In this document: piece by piece, positions 1-6,420 of the stretch
Position numbering within the stretch: position 1 is the first letter of the stretch
Layout of the letters: each line of letters starts with the position of its first letter
NCBI GenBank assembly: GCA_937926185.1
Contig: CALEYM010000506.1
Location: forward strand, 1 to 12,390
DNA: 12,390 bases
DNA from: an uncultured Bacteroidota bacterium
GTDB taxonomy: Bacteria > Bacteroidota > Bacteroidia > Chitinophagales > Saprospiraceae
Direction: 5' to 3'
Made by a program: the position numbers and the translations under genes
Notes under the pieces: model-generated
The model's input: only the letters and a program-made list of their open reading frames with translations
Told to the model about the DNA's origin: nothing
Databases searched by the model: none

Positions 1-156
1 GTCGAAGATTTTGATGGCGAGGAAACCAAAAAATGGGCGGGAGCACTGGAGAACTATTCCGCGAATGAACGCAACGGCATGACCGAACTGATTGTAGATA
101 TTGACGTAACTGAAGATCACGAAGCGTACTTTCAGGAAACTTGGCCGAAGGCATGA
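1..156 (+). CDS. SRPBCC (START/AHSA1-like) domain protein, 3' end only
   Basis: Only the last 51 codons lie in the window. The reading is rich in acidic and aromatic residues, and its end, MTELIVDIDV followed by YFQETWPKA, resembles the last strand and start of the long C-terminal helix of small SRPBCC-fold proteins common in Bacteroidota. Family members usually continue with a helix of the form WPKALxKVKxLSE. Here the stop TGA at 154-156 falls exactly where that helix should go on, and the same frame after it reads DKVKVLSEDKN before a second stop at 190-192. The annotated product is therefore about 12 residues shorter than expected. These proteins bind small hydrophobic ligands or act as generic cyclase/chaperone-like folds; no substrate can be named. 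The family call rests on a short fragment, so it is moderately sure. Confidence 0.55.
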   Translation, partial: VEDFDGEETKKWAGALENYSANERNGMTELIVDIDVTEDHEAYFQETWPKA

Positions 157-188
157 GACAAAGTGAAGGTGCTGTCGGAGGATAAAAA

Positions 189-218
189 TTGATTCAAGAC
201 AACTCATGCCTACTTTTG
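189..218 (+). promoter_or_regulatory. Bacteroidota-type promoter for the GNAT gene
   Basis: TTG at 189-191, a 19-base spacer, then TACTTTTG at 211-218, an exact match to the TAnnTTTG -7 box of the Bacteroidota primary sigma factor. Transcription would begin near 225, leaving a leader of about 10 bases before the ATG at 235. The -33 box overlaps the second stop codon of the upstream SRPBCC frame. Confidence 0.5.
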
Positions 219-234
219 CCCAAAACAAAAACCT

Positions 235-684
235 ATGTCTGCAAATATCCATATCCGCCCCGCTACCGAAGCCGATTTGCCCGCCATTCACGCGCTCATG
301 TACGAACTCGCCGTGTACGAAAAAGAGCCGGAAGCTGTGTTCACCACGCCCGCCGAGTATTTGGAGGATTTCAGAAACGGCCTTTTTGAAAGCCATGTGG
401 CCGAAATGGAGGGGCGCATCATCGGCATGACTTTGTTCTTCATGGCCTATTCTTCTTGGAAAGGGAAAATGCTCTACCTCGACGATTTCGTCATCACCGA
501 GTCGCACCGGCGCAGTGGCGCGGGGCAGTTGTTGTTCGATGCTTTTGTGGAAGAAGGCCGACGGCGCGGTTGCCGCCTCGTGAAATGGCAGGTGTTGGAT
601 TGGAACGAACCGGCGCTGAAATTCTACCGGAAAAACGAGGCCATCATCGAAACGGGTTGGTGGAACGGGAAGATTATTTTCTAA
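235..684 (+). CDS. GNAT family N-acetyltransferase, diamine-acetyltransferase-like
   Basis: A 149-residue cytosolic enzyme expected to move the acetyl group of acetyl-CoA onto an amine. The GNAT fold is complete: an N-terminal IRPATEADLPAI strand-helix (residues 6-18), the central strand YLDDFVI (81-87), the acetyl-CoA pyrophosphate loop R-R-S-G-A-G (92-97), and the C-terminal WQVLDWNEPALKFY (118-131), whose Tyr131 sits where the usual catalytic Tyr is found. The WNEPA..FY block and the WKGK segment before the central strand are typical of spermidine/spermine (SSAT-like) acetyltransferases, so a polyamine or other small amine is the likeliest substrate; this is family inference. The ATG at 235 is chosen because it gives a full-length fold and follows a good promoter. 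The stop codon runs straight into the terminator. It appears to be a single-gene unit. Confidence 0.88.
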   Translation: MSANIHIRPATEADLPAIHALMYELAVYEKEPEAVFTTPAEYLEDFRNGLFESHVAEMEGRIIGMTLFFMAYSSWKGKMLYLDDFVITESHRRSGAGQLLFDAFVEEGRRRGCRLVKWQVLDWNEPALKFYRKNEAIIETGWWNGKIIF

Positions 685-732
685 AAAAGACGGCGGCCTC
701 CGCTCTGCCGAACGAAGGCCGCCGTCTTTTTT
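683..732. terminator. Bidirectional intrinsic terminator
   Basis: A perfect 17-bp inverted repeat (683-699 against 716-732) around a 16-base loop. The core GACGGCGGCCT is flanked by six A on the left and six T on the right, so either strand gives a GC-rich hairpin followed by a U-run. It can end the plus-strand GNAT transcript and the minus-strand tRNA transcript. Its first two bases are part of the GNAT stop codon. Confidence 0.9.
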
Positions 733-761
733 CTCTCACTTCTTACCCTCTCACTTTTTAG

Positions 762-835
762 TGGGCCTGGCAGGAATTGAACCCGCGACCATCTGATTAT
801 GAGTCAGCCGCTCTAACCACCTGAGCTACGGGCCC
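762..835 (-). tRNA. tRNA with CAU anticodon, probably tRNA-Ile2, alternatively elongator tRNA-Met
   Basis: The minus strand folds as a 74-base cloverleaf: acceptor GGGCCCG, T8 A9, D arm with GCTC, anticodon loop CTCATAA (CAT at 799-801), T arm GCGGG-TTCAATT-CCTGC, discriminator A. The 3' CCA is not encoded. The acceptor stem has one C-A mismatch at its sixth pair. Pairs 4-69 and 5-68 are C-G, as in E. coli tRNA-Ile2, where they help the lysidine synthetase TilS recognise its substrate; E. coli elongator tRNA-Met differs there. That favours Ile2 (reading AUA after lysidine modification), but the two cannot be separated surely by eye. The anticodon stem lacks the three G-C pairs of an initiator tRNA. 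Confidence 0.9.
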
Positions 836-878
836 CTTTTTGGTCATTGGTTGACCGGGCTTGGGGACTTAAACGCCG

Positions 879-910
879 CAAAGGTAAATTTAATTCCCAA
901 ATTTTGCCAA
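879..910 (-). promoter_or_regulatory. Bacteroidota-type promoter for the tRNA
   Basis: On the minus strand TTG (complement of 908-910) is followed after 21 bases by TACCTTTG (complement of 879-886), an exact TAnnTTTG box. The predicted start lies about 35 bases before the mature tRNA 5' end, a reasonable leader for RNase P processing. It lies downstream of the murF-alr stop codon, so the tRNA need not depend on that gene's transcript. Confidence 0.5.
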
Positions 911-917
911 TGGCAAA
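903..917. promoter_or_regulatory. 15-bp dyad (TTTGCCA-A-TGGCAAA) over the tRNA -33 box
   Basis: Two perfect 7-base half sites around one central base. The loop is too small for an RNA hairpin, so if it does anything it would be as a DNA operator overlapping the -33 element of the tRNA promoter. It may be chance in an AT-rich intergenic patch. Confidence 0.25.
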
Positions 918-939
918 TTTGCCTGCTGCTCACTGCATC

Positions 940-3390
940 TCACTCCTGCCAATACACCCGTTTCACCCGTTCCGCTACATTGGTGAACACCTCGTAGGGA
1001 ATGGTTTGCAGGCAAACGGCCAGTTCCTGCACCGGCAGGTGCTCGCCGAAGATGATCACCTCGTCGCCTTCGCGGGCTTCCGGGATGTCGGTTACATCGA
1101 TCATGGTCATGTCCATGCATACGTTACCGATGGTGGGGGCTTTTTTACGGTGCACCAGCACGGCGTACCGCCCGTTGCCGGCGAGGCGCAGCAGGCCGTC
1201 GGCATAGCCGATACTGATCGTGGCGATGCGGCTGGGGCGGTGCACCGGGCCGTTTCGGTTGTAACCCACGGTTTCGCCGGGCGGCAGTTCCTTGATCTGG
1301 CTGATCGTCGCCTTCAGAGTGTTTACCACCTGCAACTGGTCTGCCAGACCGCCCGAATCGATCCCGTACAAGCCGATACCCAGGCGTACCATGTCGAAAT
1401 GGTATTGCGGGAAGCGGGCGATCCCGCCGGTGTTGGCGACATGCCGTAAGGGCCGGTAACCGAGGGCCTCTGCGATCGGTTCGTACATTGCGGAGAACGC
1501 CGCGGCCTGCCGGTGGGTGAAAGCATCGTGGCCCGGCGCATCGCTGGCCGAGAGGTGGGAAAACACGGTACAGACCCGGATTCGGGGATTTTCGCGCAGG
1601 CGGGTGCATAGTGCCGGAATGTCCTTTTCCTCAAATCCAAGCCGGTGCATACCGGTATCGAGTTTCAAATGCACGGACAAATCCTTGTCTTTGCCGGCAA
1701 ATTGAATCAGCTGTCCGAGCAGGGCGCGGCTGTACACTTCTGGCTCCAGCCGGTAGCGGAACAAGGCGTCGAAACTGGCCGGCTCAGGATTGAGCACCAG
1801 TATCGGCAGGCGTACACCGGCTTGCCGCAGTTCGATACCCTCGTCGGTGTATGCCACACCCAGGTAATCCACCTTGTGGAATTCAAGCAGTTTGGCCACT
1901 TCTGCCGACCCACTGCCGTAGCCCGCGGCTTTTACCATTACCATCATTTTGGCGCCCGGGGCAAGTACCCGGCGATAAACATTCAGGTTGTGTACCAGGG
2001 CGCTCAGGTTGACTTCCAGCACGGTTTTATGCGCCTTTTGTTCGAGCCGCCGGGCAATACGTTCGAAGGCGAAGGTACGGGCGCCTTTTACCAGCACGAG
2101 TTCGTCGTGAAAATCGTGTTGTTGCAGATCGTGTAAAAAAGCGGGCGTATCGGGGTAAAAAGCGGCGTCCATGCCGGGTGGCAAATATGCCCGGATGGCC
2201 GGTATCTCGGTCCCGATCCCGATGAGCCGGCTCACCTGCTGATCGTGCAGGGTGTGGGCCACGGTTTTGTAAAAAGGCTGTCTGTCCTGCCCGGTTTGCA
2301 AAAAATCGGACAGGATGAGCGTGAGCCGGCCGCCGTGCGCCTGTTGCCTGGCGAACTGAAGGGCAATGCGCAGCGAAACCGGGTCGTTGCTGTACGCATC
2401 GTTGATGATCATGCAGCGATTGATACCCGCCTTAAGTTCGAGGCGCATTTCTACCGGTTCGAGGCGTTTCAATTGATTCCGGAAACGTTTCGGCTCCAGG
2501 CTGAGCGCAGCCAGAGTCGCCAGACAATGGCAGATATTTTCAACGGAAGCGGCATCCGGGAATAACGTTTGAAGTTTGAAGCTCAACGTTTGAGGTTCGA
2601 AGTTCGAACTTCGAAGTTCGAGGTTCGAAGTTTGAACTTCAAACTTCCAGGAAACCAGGGTGCGTCCGGGTTTTTCTTTCTGCCAAGCCTGCGCAGCCTT
2701 GGCAATGGCCTCGTGTTCGGCGCAAAAAACAAGGGTTTTGGCGTGATCGAAAAGGCGCATTTTTTCGGCCAGCTTGGCATCGTCGGAGGGAAATCCTTCC
2801 CGGTGCGCCGGGCCGAGATTGGTAAAAATACCGATGTCGGGCCGGATGATCGGTTCCAGGCGTTCCATTTCGAGCGGACGGGAAATACCGGCTTCAAAAA
2901 TGCCCAGCGTATGTTCGGCCTGAATCTGCCATACGGACAGGGGTACGCCGATCTGCGAGTTATAACTTTTGGGGCTTCTTACCACCTGAAACTTCCGGTG
3001 CAACAACTGGTATAACCATTCTTTCACCACCGTTTTCCCGTTGCTTCCGGTGATGCCGATCACCGGAAGGGTGAATTGCGCGCGGCGCCAGGCGGCGAGG
3101 GCCTGCAGAGCGGCCAGCGTGTCGGGTACCAGTAAAATATTGGCTTCCGGCAAACCGGCGGTATCGACCTGCCGGCTCACGACAAAATGCCGTACGCCCG
3201 CCTTGTAGGCCTGGGACAAATACCGGTGCCCATCGTTCCGTTCGCCGACAAGGGCAAAAAAAAGCGTGTTTGAAGGCGAGATGATCAGCCGGGTATCGAA
3301 CGACAGCTGTTCCACGGCAGCGTCGGGCCGGTTTTTTTGAAGCCACCGGCAGGCCAGTATTTCCCTGATTTTTTCAACTGTGTACACCAT
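940..3390 (-). CDS. murF-alr: Bifunctional UDP-MurNAc-tripeptide:D-Ala-D-Ala ligase / alanine racemase
   Basis: An 816-residue cytosolic fusion for peptidoglycan precursor synthesis. The N-terminal half is MurF, which adds D-Ala-D-Ala to UDP-MurNAc-tripeptide using ATP: P-loop GITGSNGKT (112-120), KSYNSQIGVP (141-150), NLGPAHREGF (191-200) and the C-terminal-domain motif NDAYSNDP (330-337). The second half, from about 455, is a PLP alanine racemase making D-Ala from L-Ala: PLP lysine K487 in VKAAGYGSG, HLKLDTGMHRLGF (574-586), catalytic Tyr710, SIGYADG (726-732) and NVCMDM (756-761). This fusion is well known in Bacteroidota, so it is not an assembly chimera. The ATG at 3388-3390 gives a normal MurF N-terminus. 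An odd feature is that residues about 248-275 of the MurF central domain are encoded by a 7-base tandem repeat. The gene diverges from tsaE across 95 bases. Confidence 0.95.
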   Translation of the reverse strand: MVYTVEKIREILACRWLQKNRPDAAVEQLSFDTRLIISPSNTLFFALVGERNDGHRYLSQAYKAGVRHFVVSRQVDTAGLPEANILLVPDTLAALQALAAWRRAQFTLPVIGITGSNGKTVVKEWLYQLLHRKFQVVRSPKSYNSQIGVPLSVWQIQAEHTLGIFEAGISRPLEMERLEPIIRPDIGIFTNLGPAHREGFPSDDAKLAEKMRLFDHAKTLVFCAEHEAIAKAAQAWQKEKPGRTLVSWKFEVQTSNLELRSSNFEPQTLSFKLQTLFPDAASVENICHCLATLAALSLEPKRFRNQLKRLEPVEMRLELKAGINRCMIINDAYSNDPVSLRIALQFARQQAHGGRLTLILSDFLQTGQDRQPFYKTVAHTLHDQQVSRLIGIGTEIPAIRAYLPPGMDAAFYPDTPAFLHDLQQHDFHDELVLVKGARTFAFERIARRLEQKAHKTVLEVNLSALVHNLNVYRRVLAPGAKMMVMVKAAGYGSGSAEVAKLLEFHKVDYLGVAYTDEGIELRQAGVRLPILVLNPEPASFDALFRYRLEPEVYSRALLGQLIQFAGKDKDLSVHLKLDTGMHRLGFEEKDIPALCTRLRENPRIRVCTVFSHLSASDAPGHDAFTHRQAAAFSAMYEPIAEALGYRPLRHVANTGGIARFPQYHFDMVRLGIGLYGIDSGGLADQLQVVNTLKATISQIKELPPGETVGYNRNGPVHRPSRIATISIGYADGLLRLAGNGRYAVLVHRKKAPTIGNVCMDMTMIDVTDIPEAREGDEVIIFGEHLPVQELAVCLQTIPYEVFTNVAERVKRVYWQE
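2567..2650. repeat. Heptamer tandem repeat inside murF (12 units of 7 bases)
   Basis: The stretch divides into consecutive 7-mers of the type GTTTGAA or GTTCGAA, with reversed-sense units (CTTCGAA, CTTCAAA) among them; eleven are clear and the twelfth (CTTCCAG) is degenerate. Many units contain the palindrome TTCGAA, so the block is also strongly self-complementary. Its 84 bases equal 28 codons and three units equal 7 codons, so the murF frame stays open. The encoded residues alternate hydrophobic and polar, as in beta strands. Confidence 0.9.
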
Positions 3391-3463
3391 AAATCAATGC
3401 CGGGATAAGCCTAATTAAAATGCGCTTTGCAACCGGAGCCAAAGATTCCAAAAAAGGATGACG

Positions 3464-3471
3464 TACCTTTG
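3464..3471 (+). promoter_or_regulatory. -7 box upstream of tsaE
   Basis: TACCTTTG matches TAnnTTTG exactly and is identical to the tRNA -7 box. I see no good TTG at the proper distance upstream. The predicted start is only about 8 bases before the GTG start codon, so the mRNA would be nearly leaderless. Confidence 0.35.
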
Positions 3472-3485
3472 TAAAAAATATCACC

Positions 3486-3911
3486 GTGGAAATTCTGGCA
3501 CATTCACTGGCTGAACTTGACGACGCCATGCCCCGCCTGGCGGAAATACTCGGCGCCCGGCGCAAGGTGGCGTTGTACGGCGACCTGGGCGCCGGTAAAA
3601 CGACCCTCGTACAGGCTTTTTGCCGCTGGCTCGGCGTGGAAGACAACGCCACCAGCCCGACATTTTCCTTAGTAAACGAATACCGGTACCTCGACGACGC
3701 GGGCGAGCCGGCCCTCGTTCACCATCTCGATCTGTACCGGTTAAACTCGCCGCGGGAGGCCCTGGATGCCGGTATCGGGGAGTTGTTATACGATCCGTGG
3801 TACTGTTTTATCGAATGGCCACAACTGATCGAACCCTTTCTGCCTGAAGACGCCGTAAAAATTCAGTTGGATATTTTGAGTGAAACCGCTCGGCGACTGT
3901 TAATTTTGTAA
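3486..3911 (+). CDS. tsaE: tRNA threonylcarbamoyladenosine (t6A37) biosynthesis ATPase TsaE
   Basis: A 141-residue P-loop ATPase that works with TsaD and TsaB to place the threonylcarbamoyl group on A37 of ANN-decoding tRNAs. Seen in the sequence: Walker A GDLGAGKTT (32-40), the TsaE signature TSPTF (56-60), HHLDLYR (79-85), and the late FIEWP motif (108-112). The length is normal for the family. The start is GTG at 3486: an in-frame TGA at 3459 closes the frame upstream, and no ATG lies between. A -7 box is placed just before it. It is followed 51 bases later by ald in the same direction; an additional promoter for ald lies in the last codons of tsaE, so the two may be transcribed both together and separately. 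Confidence 0.95.
   Translation: MEILAHSLAELDDAMPRLAEILGARRKVALYGDLGAGKTTLVQAFCRWLGVEDNATSPTFSLVNEYRYLDDAGEPALVHHLDLYRLNSPREALDAGIGELLYDPWYCFIEWPQLIEPFLPEDAVKIQLDILSETARRLLIL
3876..3908 (+). promoter_or_regulatory. Possible promoter for ald within the 3' end of tsaE
   Basis: TTG at 3876-3878, 22 bases, then TAATTTTG at 3901-3908 (exact TAnnTTTG). The start would lie near 3915, just after the tsaE stop, giving a leader of about 48 bases. It overlaps coding sequence, so part of the match may be coincidence. Confidence 0.4.
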
Positions 3912-3962
3912 GTTTCTTCGCAAACCGTTTACCCCATTTACGCTTACTCAAATTTACAAAAA

Positions 3963-5168
3963 ATGGAAACCCTCGCTACCACGTTCGGCCAGAGAGCCAC
4001 ACAGACGGAAACGCTGGAAGTTGTGCCGAAACATCAGCGGCTCTTTATCGGTATTCCGCGGGAAACCACCCTGCAGGAAAACCGCGTGGCGCTCGTACCC
4101 CACTCCGTGGCGACCCTCACGGCGCATGGACACCGGATCGTGGTGGAAAGCGGGGCCGGGCAAAAGTCGAAATACAGCGATAACGATTATTCCGAGTCCG
4201 GCGCCGAAATCGCCAAAAGCCGGGAAGAGGTGTTCAGGGCCGACGTCATGCTCAAAGTTGCCCCGCTCACCCTGGAAGAAATCGATCTGATGCGACCCAA
4301 CCAGGTGATCATTTCGCCTATCCACCTGCCGCTGCTGAATCCCGAATACATTATCAAATTACAAAAAAAGCGGGTGATCGCCCTCGCCATGGAATACATC
4401 CGCGACGACGATACGGGCGTGTTTCCCATCGTCCGGATCATGAGCGAAATTGCCGGCACCAGCGCCATTCTGATCGCCGCCGACCTGCTTTCCACGGCTC
4501 GCGGCGGTAAAGGCGTATTGCTGGGTGGTATTGCCGGGGTGCCGCCGGCCAAAGTGATCATCCTCGGCGCGGGCGTGGTAGCCGAGTTCGCCTCCCGCAC
4601 AGCCATCGGCCTCGGCGCCGAAGTGCGTATTTTTGACAACAACGTGTACAAACTCATGCGGCTTCAGAAACATGTGGGCCGCCAGTTGCATACTTCCGTC
4701 ATCAACCCCCAGCATCTGCGCGAACAACTGATCACCGCCGACGTCGCCATCGGCGCCATCCACTCGCCGCATGGTCGTACACCGGTGGTGGTGTCCGAAG
4801 ACATCGTACAGCGGATGAAACCCGGTTCGGTGATCGTCGACGTGAGTATCGACCAGGGCGGCATCTTCGAAACCTCCCAGACCACCAGTCTCGACAAGCC
4901 CACCTTTGTCAAACACGGGGTCATCCACTACTGCGTTCCCAACATTCCTTCCCGCGTAGCGCGCACAGCCTCCGAGGCCATCAGCAATATCCTGACTTCC
5001 CTGCTGCTCAAAGCCGAGTCGGGCGGAATTTTACCGCTCATCACCAGCCACGAAGGGCTGCGCAACGGCGTGTACACCTACAAAGGTTGCCTCACCAATG
5101 CTTACTTAGGCGAGCGGTTCCAGTTGAAAAGCACGAATCTGGATTTGTTGATTACATCGGATTTTTGA
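3963..5168 (+). CDS. ald: Alanine dehydrogenase (Ald/PntA-fold family)
   Basis: A 401-residue NAD-dependent enzyme that interconverts L-alanine and pyruvate plus ammonia. Family features: GIPRE at the start of the substrate domain (30-34), Arg41 (RVALVP), Lys98 (MLKVAP), His121 (PIHLP), the Rossmann loop GAGVVA (202-207), IVDVSIDQGG (291-300) with Asp297 where the catalytic Asp is expected, and NIPSRVARTAS (327-337). The protein is about 30 residues longer than typical Ald (about 370), mostly as an N-terminal extension before the first strand. It is divergent: the last Gly of the usual GxGVVG loop is Ala, and the surroundings of Lys98 and His121 differ from the common KVKEP and YLHLA forms. 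Alanine dehydrogenase is the best call, but another member of the Ald/transhydrogenase-alpha fold cannot be excluded. The neighbouring alanine racemase uses the same amino acid. Confidence 0.85.
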   Translation: METLATTFGQRATQTETLEVVPKHQRLFIGIPRETTLQENRVALVPHSVATLTAHGHRIVVESGAGQKSKYSDNDYSESGAEIAKSREEVFRADVMLKVAPLTLEEIDLMRPNQVIISPIHLPLLNPEYIIKLQKKRVIALAMEYIRDDDTGVFPIVRIMSEIAGTSAILIAADLLSTARGGKGVLLGGIAGVPPAKVIILGAGVVAEFASRTAIGLGAEVRIFDNNVYKLMRLQKHVGRQLHTSVINPQHLREQLITADVAIGAIHSPHGRTPVVVSEDIVQRMKPGSVIVDVSIDQGGIFETSQTTSLDKPTFVKHGVIHYCVPNIPSRVARTASEAISNILTSLLLKAESGGILPLITSHEGLRNGVYTYKGCLTNAYLGERFQLKSTNLDLLITSDF

Positions 5169-5215
5169 CAGGCGGATTTAAACTTTTTTGAAACTAAAAC
5201 CAGTTTTTAATAAAA

Positions 5216-6352
5216 TTGAATCCGGCATTTAATAAAAGTAAAGAGCACATTAGCAACCTGACATTTTTTTTGCTCTTCATACTCTCCGCACCGCTCTTTG
5301 CGCAGGCTCCCGACACGCTCAATCCGGATCGCGCCCCTTTTCTACTTGGCGGCCGGCTGCACCGCGGCTTTATTATCCCCCATTCCCGCGACATTGCGCA
5401 GGTGTCGGACTCCCATCCCTTTGGCCTGGAATTGAATGTGCAGTGGCTCATGACAGCGGAAAAACACACCCGCGAATCGGGCGTCATTACCAAACGCGGG
5501 TTCCTGGCGCACTATATCAACTACGATCACCCCGACGTGCTGGGATATTGCCTGTCGCTGGCGCCGTACATCGAACCGCTGATCCGGCCCGACCGACGGC
5601 TCTATGGCGCCGTGCAACTGGGCCTGGGCGTTTCGTACCTGAGCAAAGTGTATCACAAGGACAATAACCCGACCAACCTGTTTTTCAGTACGCATATCAG
5701 TTATTTATTGATCGCCAACGCGTATTTGTATTTCAAAGCGACGCCCCGCTGGGATGTTTCCCTGGGCTTCAACTACAACCATATATCCAACGGCGGCATG
5801 CGCGAACCCAACAAAGGCATGAATTTTCCCACCTGGAACGCGGGCCTTGCCTACCATGTTCAGCCAACAACCATTCGCCGGGTTGTAAAAAACAAAAACT
5901 GGAAAAACCTGCCGCGCAACTACGCTTACGTGCACGCCGCCGGCACCATCAAAAAAGCGCAGGCCACCGATGCGTTCCCCGTGGACAAACCCTGCTGGCA
6001 ACTCGGCGGCATAGCCATGGTTGGCCGCCGCGTCGGGCGCATGAGCGGCCTGGCCGCGGGCACCGAATGGATTCACGACGGCTGGGCCCGCGAAGTGCTG
6101 GACCGGGCAGGAGACAACACCAGCGCGCTCAAGGGCGGCATCCTGTTCGGGCACGAACTCCTTACCGGAAGGGTACGGTTCACGGTGCATTTGGGCGCCT
6201 ACGTGTATAACCCTTCGCGCAATACCGACGCGGTGTATCAGCGTTATGGCCTTTTTTACCGGATAGGTCAACACCTGCAGTTCGGCAGCACCCTGAAATC
6301 GCACCGGCACGTGGCGGATGTGTTCGATGTGCGGGTAGGGTGGTTGTGGTGA
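5216..6352 (+). CDS. Acyloxyacyl hydrolase / lipid A 3-O-deacylase (PagL-like) outer-membrane protein
   Basis: A 378-residue predicted outer-membrane beta-barrel. Residues 15-29 (LTFFLLFILSAPLFA) after a lysine-bearing start look like a Sec signal peptide cleaved before QAPD. The rest alternates aromatic and polar residues and ends in a Trp/aromatic C-terminus (VRVGWLW), as barrels do. The PagL signature is visible: His189 and Ser191 in NHISNGG, then PNKGMNFP, and near the end KSHRHVADVFDVRVG, like other Bacteroidota members. In Pseudomonas PagL the third catalytic residue is a Glu 12 positions after the Ser; here that position is Asn203. The protein is about twice PagL length. The likely role is trimming lipid A acyl chains, as family inference. 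The only plausible start is a TTG; no ATG is available in frame before the signal peptide. Confidence 0.78.
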   Translation: MNPAFNKSKEHISNLTFFLLFILSAPLFAQAPDTLNPDRAPFLLGGRLHRGFIIPHSRDIAQVSDSHPFGLELNVQWLMTAEKHTRESGVITKRGFLAHYINYDHPDVLGYCLSLAPYIEPLIRPDRRLYGAVQLGLGVSYLSKVYHKDNNPTNLFFSTHISYLLIANAYLYFKATPRWDVSLGFNYNHISNGGMREPNKGMNFPTWNAGLAYHVQPTTIRRVVKNKNWKNLPRNYAYVHAAGTIKKAQATDAFPVDKPCWQLGGIAMVGRRVGRMSGLAAGTEWIHDGWAREVLDRAGDNTSALKGGILFGHELLTGRVRFTVHLGAYVYNPSRNTDAVYQRYGLFYRIGQHLQFGSTLKSHRHVADVFDVRVGWLW

Positions 6353-6385
6353 TTGTATTTATTTGTAAAATACTACCTACTTTTA
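6353..6385 (+). promoter_or_regulatory. Possible promoter for the CHAT/TPR/FlhA-C-like operon
   Basis: TTG at 6353-6355, 22 bases, then TACTTTTA at 6378-6385, one mismatch from TAnnTTTG. It is the best candidate in the 68-base gap before the operon. The match is imperfect and the AT-rich context makes chance matches likely. Confidence 0.3.
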
Positions 6386-6387
6386 TC

Positions 6388-6417
6388 CCCGGGCCAGACT
6401 TATTGGGATGCCCCGGG
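6388..6417 (+). promoter_or_regulatory. GC-rich hairpin immediately before the operon start codon
   Basis: Two copies of CCCCGGG (6387-6393 and 6411-6417) lie 24 bases apart. In RNA, 6388-6394 can pair with 6410-6417 as seven base pairs with one bulged C, closing a 15-base loop and ending three bases before the ATG. A competing stem ATCCC/GGGAT (6385-6389 with 6405-6409) is also possible. There is no U-run, so this is not an intrinsic terminator; limiting ribosome access is a guess. Confidence 0.35.
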
Positions 6418-6420
6418 TAA

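Noticed and set aside
762..835. Initiator tRNA-fMet
   Set aside because: The anticodon stem lacks the run of three G-C pairs, and the first acceptor pair is a normal G-C.
1645..2136. Plus-strand open frames across murF-alr (also 847-1449, 2245-2565 and 2569-3015)
   Set aside because: All lie opposite a complete and well-recognised 816-residue gene; no family features of their own.
2567..2650. CRISPR array or phage attachment site
   Set aside because: The units are contiguous 7-mers without spacers, in frame within murF, and there is no cas gene or integrase.
940..3390. Misassembly or missing stop joining murF and alr
   Set aside because: This fusion is a normal gene form in Bacteroidota, and both halves have intact motifs in one frame.
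4359..4928. Minus-strand open frame inside ald
   Set aside because: Antisense shadow: His/Asp/Gly-rich low-complexity product, while the plus frame is a full alanine dehydrogenase.
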